Positions 7,240 through 13,615 of a DNA stretch of 18,583 nucleotides are shown piece after piece. The notes under the pieces are model-generated. The model saw only the letters and a program-made list of their open reading frames with translations, was not told the DNA's origin and searched no databases. The stretch is from contig AQRW01000138.1 of assembly GCA_000402295.1 (NCBI GenBank), forward strand, positions 1 to 18,583, read 5' to 3'. The translations under genes and the position numbers were made by a program. Source of the DNA: Candidatus Aerophobus profundus SCGC AAA252-L23 (lineage in GTDB: Bacteria; Aerophobota; Aerophobia; Aerophobales; Aerophobaceae). How positions within the stretch are numbered: position 1 is the first letter of the stretch; the number at the start of each line of letters is the position of its first letter.

Positions 7240-8277
7240 ATGAACGTTGGAAAACAAGTTCTGGCTAAATTAGATAAAGTATATGTAGTTAGTCTCATGC
7301 AAATAAATGGTCGCGGTTATTTTCTGGCTGCTACTGAGGAGTATGGGAAATGTCTTATTTTTTCACCACCGCACTGGGAGATGTCAGTAGTTTGGAAGGG
7401 CCCGGGTGGCTGTATGAGTTTGATACCAGTGCCAGGACGTAAAAAAGCCTTGGTGGGTATCCAGGAGTTTTTTCCAATTTTTCAATGCGAGCACGCTGGT
7501 ATTGTCTACGCCGAAGCGGGTGAGGTAATTACAGAGCCGTGGCAGGTTACTCGCGTTGTCGATCTACCCTTTGTCCATCGTATTGAAATTGTGCCTGTGG
7601 GCTCAACTCCTTTTCTGGTTGCCGGATCACTGTGTGGGGGAAAGGCTTTCCAGGATGACTGGTCACAACCGGGCGCAGTATATGCTGGACCGATACCTGA
7701 GAGTCCTTCCGATAAATGGTTTCTTGAACCAATACTGAAAGGTATCTCGAAAAACCACGGGATGCACGTGGCAATTATGGATAACAAGACCGTGGTAATG
7801 GTGTCGGGTAAAGAAGGACTTTTTATGCTTGAGGTTCCGGAAAAACCGGGTTTACAATGGCAATATAAGCGACTGCTTGAACATGAAGTGAGCGACATTT
7901 ATTCATACGACATTGATGGTGATGGCATACCTGAAATCGTCACCATAGAGCCATTCCACGGCCATAGACTGGTAATTTATAAGTGTATGTTTAAGCACTG
8001 GCAGCCAGTATTCGAAACATCTATGGATTTTGGTCATGTTGTCTGGGCCGGAGAAATACTTGGCGAACCTGTAATTTTAGGGGGATGCCGAGAGGGCTCA
8101 AAAGAACTATTCTTCCTTCGTCCAAAGACCGGAGATCTGAAGTCTATGAGTCGAGAAATTCTGGACAGCGATATCGGTCCAACCCAGATTTCCGTGGTTC
8201 ATAAACGGGATAGTGATCTAATCCTCAGCGCAAATCATGAATCAAATGAAGTTGTTCTTTACGAGTTAACGCGGTGA
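7240..8277 (+). CDS. Beta-propeller-like protein with FG-GAP/VCBS-type repeat, unknown role
   Basis: This 345-aa protein has no signal peptide or membrane segment, so it is probably cytoplasmic. It is made of repeated short beta-strand blocks (for example VVMVSGKEGLFMLEV and YDIDGDGIPEIVTIEPF). The D224-x-D226-G-D228-G stretch followed by hydrophobic residues is the calcium-loop pattern of FG-GAP/VCBS repeats in propeller proteins. The start is well supported: GAGGAGGG lies just before ATG 7240. It is the last gene of the sugar operon, 50 bp after the UlaG-like gene. It might bind or isomerise the sugar or lactone, but no catalytic motif is visible. Its final codons lie inside the left copy of the long direct repeat (8230-8324), so the repeat carries its 3' end. 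Confidence 0.8.
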   Translation: MNVGKQVLAKLDKVYVVSLMQINGRGYFLAATEEYGKCLIFSPPHWEMSVVWKGPGGCMSLIPVPGRKKALVGIQEFFPIFQCEHAGIVYAEAGEVITEPWQVTRVVDLPFVHRIEIVPVGSTPFLVAGSLCGGKAFQDDWSQPGAVYAGPIPESPSDKWFLEPILKGISKNHGMHVAIMDNKTVVMVSGKEGLFMLEVPEKPGLQWQYKRLLEHEVSDIYSYDIDGDGIPEIVTIEPFHGHRLVIYKCMFKHWQPVFETSMDFGHVVWAGEILGEPVILGGCREGSKELFFLRPKTGDLKSMSREILDSDIGPTQISVVHKRDSDLILSANHESNEVVLYELTR

Positions 8278-8324
8278 TCATAGAGTATGCAATTTTGTTT
8301 CCCAGTCTCTCTGGCGGCTAATCG
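8230..8324 (+). repeat. Left copy of a perfect direct repeat of at least 95 bp
   Basis: Bases 8230-8324 are identical to 18489-18583, at an offset of 10,259 bp. The match begins sharply: the preceding bases (AGC against TAA) do not agree. Its right limit is unknown because the second copy runs off the window. It spans the last codons of the propeller gene, its stop, and the start of the Gfo/Idh/MocA 3' relic. It marks the left edge of the accessory island. Confidence 0.95.
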
Positions 8325-8364
8325 CTCTATTGAGACGGGCCAATCAGTGGAGATTGATAGTTAA
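8311..8364 (+). pseudogene. Relic of a second Gfo/Idh/MocA dehydrogenase 3' end
   Basis: Codons from CTG 8311 to TAA 8362-8364 read LAANRSIETGQSVEIDS. This is almost the same as the last 17 residues of the dehydrogenase at the start of the window (LAANRSIETGQSVEIGG, 815-868). DNA identity is high but not perfect. The frame is open back to an ATG at 8287, but the residues before LAAN are unrelated, so this is a fusion junction and not a gene. It suggests an ancestral duplication of dehydrogenase genes around the sugar operon, followed by deletion. Confidence 0.8.
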
Positions 8365-8679
8365 AAAGAGTTTAGAAATACGAAGGTGTGTTTGAAGGAA
8401 TCACATCGCTTCCGCCAGTGCAACCAATTCGAACCTTTGTATCTGTCGTCCAAGAGGGCAAGGGTTTGAATTTTTGTATGGGCTATATAGTAAGGCTTGA
8501 ACTTCTTCTCACCTTCAATAATCTGATAAAAATCTGACTCTTTGCCAGGTATAGGTTCAAGCTGGATAGTTCCAAGGATTTCTTTGAGAGCCAGGGCAGA
8601 AGCGACAGTGTTCTTGCCTAGTGTCTCATGCAGATTTTCTAATCTGTAAATTTCAAAATTATTGTTTCTTAGTTTTATT
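8361..8679 (-). pseudogene. Relic of a serine recombinase C-terminal region (minus strand)
   Basis: On the minus strand an open stretch reads ENLHETLGKNTVASALA, KEILGTIQLEPIPG, then KPYYIAHTKIQTLALLDD and GSNWLHWRKR. This resembles the C-terminal tail of large serine recombinases, where an ILGxIxLEP segment is followed by a short strand pair and a basic WRKR end. There is no start codon or upstream catalytic domain in frame, and the reading runs into the dehydrogenase relic at 8364. It is a decayed mobile-element piece at the left edge of the island. Family assignment rests on recalled resemblance and is moderate. Confidence 0.45.
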
Positions 8680-8857
8680 CCATATCTCCACGATTTTGGG
8701 ATTCAGGTTTTCATACCGTTGTCGACCAATACAGCCTTGTCAGTTTCGTGTAAGATATGAACTTGAACCCAGATACACCTCTCCTTTGGATGCATTAGCC
8801 TATAAACGCTTAATGGCCAGAATAACGAATTACTTTCTTCCATATATGCAAGGACTT

Positions 8858-8999
8858 ACAGCAGTTTTTTATTAATATTCAGATTCTTGGCTATTTGTTC
8901 ATAGGACATTCCTAACAAGCGAAGCTGAGTTGCTTTTTGGGATAATTTCTGGTATAAATGGAAATGGGATACGTAGAGTATTTCGATAGACGCAGTTAT
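8858..8999 (-). pseudogene. Relic with recombinase-type helix-turn-helix (minus strand)
   Basis: The minus strand reads VEITASIEILYVSHFH followed by LRLLGMSYEQIAKNLNIN, a clear helix-turn-helix of the kind found in recombinases and transposases. A run of six A bases after it appears to have slipped: the frame stops at once, while the next frame gives KSLHIWKKVI, a plausible continuation. No complete gene is present. With the relic at 8361-8679 it accounts for most of the 950-bp gap before the methyltransferase; about 100-200 bp on each side of the relics show nothing I can recognise. Confidence 0.4.
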
Positions 9000-9164
9000 T
9001 TCAACAGTGGTTCGAATTTATTGCAGTCGTGTCTGCTACCTCTTAGGATCCGATGGGGGAACGCCTCCCGTGGAGAATGAGTAAAAGGAACGAACGTCGA
9101 TGAGGACAAAAGATAGATTTGTGGTTATGTTTCGCTGTATCCCAAGGGTGTACTTTGTGATCCT

Positions 9165-9192
9165 TTAGCAAACACGGGGTTCCTTATATAAA
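9165..9192 (+). promoter_or_regulatory. Possible promoter of the restriction-modification operon
   Basis: TTAGCA (9165-9170) and TATAAA (9187-9192) with a 16-bp spacer lie about 36 bp before the methyltransferase ATG. The -35 matches four of six bases and the -10 five of six. No controller-protein (C-box) gene lies beside it. Weak call, based on position and composition. Confidence 0.3.
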
Positions 9193-9227
9193 ATCGGTTA
9201 CTATGAAGATAGAAAAGAGGAAATAGT

Positions 9228-11297
9228 ATGCGATTTATTGGTAGCAAAGAGAATTTAATATTTTTTATTGAACGTGTAATTCAAGAAATGGATGTGAAGG
9301 GAAAAGTGTTTTTCGATATTTTCTCAGGTACAACCAAAGTTGCTCAGCATTTTAAGAAGAAAGGTTATCGTATTATTTCAAACGATAATCTTTATTTTTC
9401 GCATATTTTACAAAAGACATATATAGAAAATAATACTATTCCTAGATTCTTGTGTTTAACTAAATGGCTAAAAGAAAAAAAAATCTATGATAACCGTAAA
9501 ACTGAAGTGGAAAATGTCATAAACTTCTTAAATAATGTCAAGAAGATTAAGGGCTATGCGTTTGGGAATTATGCACCTTCTGGGAGGTATCAACGAATGT
9601 ATTTCTCTGATGAAAATGCTCAAAAAATAGATGGAGTTCTGCAGACTATTTCATGGTGGAAACAGAATAATCTTATTTCAAAAAAGGAAGAAATTATATT
9701 AAAAACTTCATTAGTCGAAGCACTACCTTTTATTTCTAATATTTCAGGAACTTACGGAGCATATTTGAAATCCTGGGACAAGAGGGCATTCAAATCTTTA
9801 ACTTTGGAAGTTCCTCAATTTATATTATCAACAAACCAGCATTATTGTTTTCAAAAGGATGCCAATGAATTAATAAGAGATATTGAAGCAGATGTATTGT
9901 ATCTTGATCCACCTTATAATAATAGACAGTATATTTCTAATTACCATGTTTTAGAAACAATGGCAAAGAATGATAAAATAGAATTGAAGGGGAAAACTGG
10001 CTTGAGAAAAGATGACTATTTATATAAGTCAAAATTTTCTCAGAAGAACTTCTGCGTTGAGGCCCTCGAGGATTTAATAATGAATGCTAAAGCCGATTAT
10101 ATTTTAATGAGTTACAATTCAGAGGGAATCATTCCAGAGACTGAAATAGAAAGAATTTTTAGAAAGAAGGGAAGAAATTATACAAAGTTTGAAGAAAGTT
10201 ATAGAAGATTCAAAAGTAATTCAAATATAACTTCAAACAGAGGTGTAGTCGAATATATTTATTTTATAAAAATACCTACACGGAAATATTACGATGTCAG
10301 TTGTGAGAAACTTAAAGAACAAGTTTATAAATTATCTGAACAGTTACTCTTATTTCATATTGATAAAGATCGCAAAAAACTTGGTAAATATGGAATTGAT
10401 TATGGGGAAAGGGGGATATACGACAAGCGAAATAAATTGAATAATTTAACAGGTAAAGAATGGGTCTATCGGACTAATTCTATTGAAGCAGTTCAAAGCA
10501 CTGAGCAAGATACGGAACTTCATAAATTTATTATGGAAACATGGGAAACTAAATATAGCACTAGAGGCAAAGAAGGATTTTCCCACAAACTAAGAGCAAG
10601 GCATCCCTCACCAAAGCCTCCTCAGTTAATGAAAAAACTTATTGAATTTTTCACTAAAGAAAATGGTTGGATATTAGATCCCTTTATGGGAGTTGGTGGG
10701 ACCTTATTGGGAGCATCTTTGATAAATAGGAGTGCGGTAGGAATTGATTTGTCCCAAGAGTATATCGATATATACAAGCAAGTTTGCCAAAAAGAAAACC
10801 TGAGAGAACAGATAGCTATAGCAGGCAATTCTAAAAAAATTGATGAAATCCCTCAGGTAACTCAAAGGACGTTTGATTTAATATTAACCGATCCTCCATA
10901 TGGGAATATGATGATCAGGAGAAAGACAGGAGAAGCAGTTAAAAAGAAAAAAAATACAGCGCCTACCCCGTTTACTAATGACAGTGAAGATATCGGCAAC
11001 AAACCCTTACCTATTTTTCTCGAAGAATTGAAATATATTATCGGGAAGAGTCTTAAATACTTGAAAAATAAGGGCTATTTACTTGTTTTCACAAAAGATT
11101 TTCAACCAATTGATGAATATTCAGGGATGCTTCATTTTAATATAGCAAATAAGTTGTTAGAAATTGAGCAATTAAAATTCAAGGGATATAAAATCTGGTA
11201 TGATAAAACAGTAAATCTTTATCCTTATGGTTATCCTTTTGCATACATAAGCAACCAATTACATCAATTTATCTTAATATTCAGGAAAGAAGGATAG
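9228..11297 (+). CDS. Two-domain DNA methyltransferase of a FokI-type system
   Basis: This 689-aa fused methyltransferase protects the host sites of the endonuclease encoded 10 bp downstream. Domain 1 (about 1-330) is of the D12/Dam class: MRFIGSKENL at the start, FFDIFSGTTKVA (SAM-binding motif I, about 28-39), and the catalytic DPPY at 227-230 (LYLDPPYNNRQY). Domain 2 (about 440-689) has RHPSPKPPQLMKKLI (motif X-like), ILDPFMGVGGTLLGA (motif I, D484) and LTDPPYGN (D555-Y558). M.FokI also has two methylating domains, one for each strand of its asymmetric site. Here the second domain looks like the N4/N6 methylase group rather than a second D12 copy, with motif order X-I-IV. GAGGAAA precedes the ATG. 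The gene is AT-rich compared with the sugar operon, which fits acquisition by transfer. Confidence 0.92.
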   Translation: MRFIGSKENLIFFIERVIQEMDVKGKVFFDIFSGTTKVAQHFKKKGYRIISNDNLYFSHILQKTYIENNTIPRFLCLTKWLKEKKIYDNRKTEVENVINFLNNVKKIKGYAFGNYAPSGRYQRMYFSDENAQKIDGVLQTISWWKQNNLISKKEEIILKTSLVEALPFISNISGTYGAYLKSWDKRAFKSLTLEVPQFILSTNQHYCFQKDANELIRDIEADVLYLDPPYNNRQYISNYHVLETMAKNDKIELKGKTGLRKDDYLYKSKFSQKNFCVEALEDLIMNAKADYILMSYNSEGIIPETEIERIFRKKGRNYTKFEESYRRFKSNSNITSNRGVVEYIYFIKIPTRKYYDVSCEKLKEQVYKLSEQLLLFHIDKDRKKLGKYGIDYGERGIYDKRNKLNNLTGKEWVYRTNSIEAVQSTEQDTELHKFIMETWETKYSTRGKEGFSHKLRARHPSPKPPQLMKKLIEFFTKENGWILDPFMGVGGTLLGASLINRSAVGIDLSQEYIDIYKQVCQKENLREQIAIAGNSKKIDEIPQVTQRTFDLILTDPPYGNMMIRRKTGEAVKKKKNTAPTPFTNDSEDIGNKPLPIFLEELKYIIGKSLKYLKNKGYLLVFTKDFQPIDEYSGMLHFNIANKLLEIEQLKFKGYKIWYDKTVNLYPYGYPFAYISNQLHQFILIFRKEG

Positions 11298-11307
11298 GAA
11301 AGCAGTA

Positions 11308-13080
11308 ATGGCAAGTCGTTCTACAGGTTGGATTCAGGATCCAGGGAGATTAGAGAATTTAATAAAGGTAGTTGAACTTTTCGATCATAATTCGCAGACT
11401 CATCTGGCCCTATTGAGAAATTTAATCCCTCAAAAAGTCCTTCCTCAGGATGGAAGACAAACTTTCATCAGTCAACTTAGATCGCAAAATGGGTATAATA
11501 ATTACTCCAAGATTGGTTACAAGTACTTGGTAGGAACAGCATTTACTCCTAGATCAAGTGCCAGATGTAATGGTATTATTCAGGCTTTGATTCCAGGGCA
11601 AAGGAGACCTTTTATTTCTGACTGGCCTGCAAATAATTTTATCAGATGGGCAGAAACTTTAGGATTTATTCAATATTATCCAATAGATGATACATATTCT
11701 ATTACTTCTTTTGGGTTAAGGCTTACTCAAGTCAATAATGTTAGTTCGAAGTTTAACGTTTTAAAAGAAGCATTACTCCAATATCCTCCAGTTACGAGGA
11801 TTCTGGAGCTATTATGTATTGAGTATGATAGAACCTCTCAAAATCCTTTGTTAACTAAATTTGAGTTAGGAAAAGAATTAGGCTTTAGAGGAGAGGATGG
11901 TTTTACAACTTACCCTCAACATCTAGTTGTGCAAGCGATAGTTACAAATCCTAGGCAAAGGAATCGAATCCTAACTAATTGGGAGGGTTCAAGTGATAAA
12001 TATGCACGAATGATTTGCGGATGGCTGATGCATCAACGAATAAACTGGGTCGAAAAATCTGCAAAGACTGTACCTGTAAATATAGCGGGACAAGTTTTTA
12101 CAACTAATATTTCACAATCATACAAAATTACAATTGAGGGTATAAATGCATTCAGGAAATCGAGGGCTAGAAGTCGCCATCGACAAATACCTAAAAGAGT
12201 TTTCTTTGAAATGTTAGCGACAAAAGGTACAGATAAAAGTTATCTTAGAACACGGCGAGCACTAATAATTCAATGTTTTAAAAGTTGGCATACCCTTCAG
12301 CGAATCCAGGCACATTTGAAAAATAATAGATTGAATAATATTCCTATAAACGTAATTGAAGATGATATAACTAATTTCAAACGCATTGGCTTGAATGTTC
12401 TGTCAAATAAACAGAACAAATTTAGAATTGCTGATAATATAATAAATCTCCGGATTCCAACTTTAGCTACTCCTCAACTGGTACCATCGTATATCACTCA
12501 AACTAAATTGCGATTATCTGGATTAATAAATTATATTGACCACTCTTACTTTGATTTAATTGACCTTGGTTTCGATGGTCGTCAGAATAGGTTGTATGAG
12601 TTGAGAATTGTAGAATTGCTTAATTTGATAAATAGTCTTAAAGCACTTCATCTATCTGGGGGAAACAGACCTGAGATTATTGCTTACTCTCCTGATGTAA
12701 ATCCGATTAATGGAGTTATAATGGACTCTAAAAGTTACAGAGGCGGTTTTAATATCCCAAATTCTGAGAGAGATAAGATGATCAGGTACATAAACGAATA
12801 TAATCAAAAAAATCCTACTCTTAATAGCAATAGATGGTGGGAAAATTTTAGAGCTCCAGATTATCCTCAAAGTCCACTCAAGTATAGTTTTGTATCTGGC
12901 AATTTCATTGGTCAATTTTTAAACCAAATTCAGTATATTTTAACACAAACCGGTATTAATGGAGGAGCGATTACTTCAGAAAAATTGATTGAAAAGGTAA
13001 ATGCTGTTTTGAACCCAAATATTTCATATACCATAAATAATTTCTTCAACGATTTAGGTTGCAATAGATTGGTTCAATGA
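11308..13080 (+). CDS. FokI-like type IIS restriction endonuclease
   Basis: This 590-aa protein aligns by eye with FokI (about 580 aa) from end to end. The N-terminal recognition part has GWIQDPGRLENL, LVGTAFTPRSSARCNGIIQ, FISDWPANNFIRWAETLGF and NWEGSSDKYARMICGWL, matching FokI segments that contact GGATG. The PKRVFFEMLATKGTDK and RTRRALI segments also match. The C-terminal cleavage domain has the catalytic series E456, D473, K475, at the same spacing as FokI D450, D467, K469, but the first Asp is Glu here. D489 and R493 align with FokI D483 and R487, the dimer-interface pair. The gene starts 10 bp after the methyltransferase stop, in one operon. The likely target is GGATG or close to it. 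Cleavage activity with the Asp-to-Glu change is uncertain. Confidence 0.93.
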   Translation: MASRSTGWIQDPGRLENLIKVVELFDHNSQTHLALLRNLIPQKVLPQDGRQTFISQLRSQNGYNNYSKIGYKYLVGTAFTPRSSARCNGIIQALIPGQRRPFISDWPANNFIRWAETLGFIQYYPIDDTYSITSFGLRLTQVNNVSSKFNVLKEALLQYPPVTRILELLCIEYDRTSQNPLLTKFELGKELGFRGEDGFTTYPQHLVVQAIVTNPRQRNRILTNWEGSSDKYARMICGWLMHQRINWVEKSAKTVPVNIAGQVFTTNISQSYKITIEGINAFRKSRARSRHRQIPKRVFFEMLATKGTDKSYLRTRRALIIQCFKSWHTLQRIQAHLKNNRLNNIPINVIEDDITNFKRIGLNVLSNKQNKFRIADNIINLRIPTLATPQLVPSYITQTKLRLSGLINYIDHSYFDLIDLGFDGRQNRLYELRIVELLNLINSLKALHLSGGNRPEIIAYSPDVNPINGVIMDSKSYRGGFNIPNSERDKMIRYINEYNQKNPTLNSNRWWENFRAPDYPQSPLKYSFVSGNFIGQFLNQIQYILTQTGINGGAITSEKLIEKVNAVLNPNISYTINNFFNDLGCNRLVQ

Positions 13081-13293
13081 AAAGCAATCAATTTTATACG
13101 ATGCAGTATAGGTAGCCTGCTTCGTAGCTCCACATCCACTGAAAATCGTTGTGCGTAAAGACAACCGGAAGTTAAGATTATAGCTGTTGGAGTAAGATAT
13201 CCTCTTATAAAATTCTAGGCCTATCGTCTGTCCTCGACTGGCTGCGTAAAGCGGTTCAAGCACGTCACTATAGTCAAAGAACCGAACAAACAT
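13054..13293 (-). other. Minus-strand open frame of 79 codons, doubtful
   Basis: An open frame with ATG at 13293 lies opposite the start of the gap that follows the endonuclease, and its end overlaps that gene by 27 bp. The translation (MFVRFFDYSDVLEPLYAAS and onward) resembles no family I know, and I see no clear ribosome-binding site. It may be chance or a scrap of a decayed gene. It is listed because no plus-strand gene explains most of this stretch. Confidence 0.15.
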
Positions 13294-13303
13294 ATGTAAA
13301 CTG

Positions 13304-13390
13304 GGTCAAGTGTTTCGTCATCTTTTATGGTAAGCGACACCCCTCGGAAATGGGTGGGAAGGTGTTCTTAGCCCAGCAGATAGACTTTGA
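13304..13390 (+). pseudogene. Scrap of a DDE (rve-type) transposase C-terminus
   Basis: In two shifted frames the stretch reads NWVKCFVIFYGKRHPS and then GNGWEGVLSPADRL. This resembles the end of integrase-core transposases, where a WxxxYNxxRPH-like segment is followed by a GxxPADRYF-like one. A frameshift and stop codons break it, and no terminal inverted repeats are visible. It indicates an old insertion in the 535-bp gap between the endonuclease and the nuclease-like gene. Confidence 0.35.
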
Positions 13391-13417
13391 GTGTTTAAGG
13401 CCATGGGATAAAAATCA

Positions 13418-13446
13418 GTTTATACTGCAATAATTGCAGTATAAAC
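13418..13446 (+). repeat. 29-bp near-perfect palindrome, operator-like
   Basis: Fourteen-bp arms (GTTTATACTGCAAT and its complement) flank a single A. The core ACTGCA/TGCAGT recurs in the dyad at 13536-13551. A palindrome of this length with a one-base centre fits a binding site for a dimeric regulator better than a terminator, as no T-run follows. No regulator gene lies next to it. Confidence 0.75.
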
Positions 13447-13472
13447 CAAATCAACATATCGTAATTATTTTG

Positions 13473-13497
13473 GTGTAAGTATTTATCATACTTACAC
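13473..13497 (+). repeat. Inverted repeat with 10-bp arms
   Basis: GTGTAAGTAT and ATACTTACAC pair perfectly around a 5-bp centre. Its sequence is unrelated to the flanking ACTGCA dyads. It is about 80 bp upstream of the TATAAT box before the 661-aa gene, so it may be a second regulatory site or an RNA hairpin. Confidence 0.65.
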
Positions 13498-13535
13498 TTA
13501 CGACCTCGATAACCCGAAATATGGGTGTGATCTAG

Positions 13536-13551
13536 ACTGCAGAAATGCAGT
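13536..13551 (+). promoter_or_regulatory. ACTGCA/TGCAGT dyad upstream of the nuclease-like gene
   Basis: Six-bp arms flank GAAA, and the TGCAGTAT end repeats that of the palindrome at 13418-13446. It overlaps the expected -35 region of the promoter with TATAAT at 13574-13579. Two like dyads 112 bp apart suggest cooperative binding of one regulator. Confidence 0.55.
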
Positions 13552-13573
13552 ATTTGTCGACGTATTTAGGCCG

Positions 13574-13579
13574 TATAAT
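13574..13579 (+). promoter_or_regulatory. TATAAT -10 box of the 661-aa gene
   Basis: A perfect -10 lies 36 bp before the ATG at 13616. At the correct 17-bp distance there is no good -35 (TATTTG, 13551-13556); TTGTCG lies only 14 bp away. A weak -35 beside a dyad suggests a controlled promoter, either repressed or activator-dependent. Confidence 0.5.
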
Positions 13580-13615
13580 ATATGTTAGCTCGACCTAGAA
13601 AGGATGTGATAAAAC

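Noticed and set aside
8621..8875. 84-codon plus-strand frame
   Set aside because: It lies opposite the minus-strand recombinase-like relics and has no ribosome site or family.
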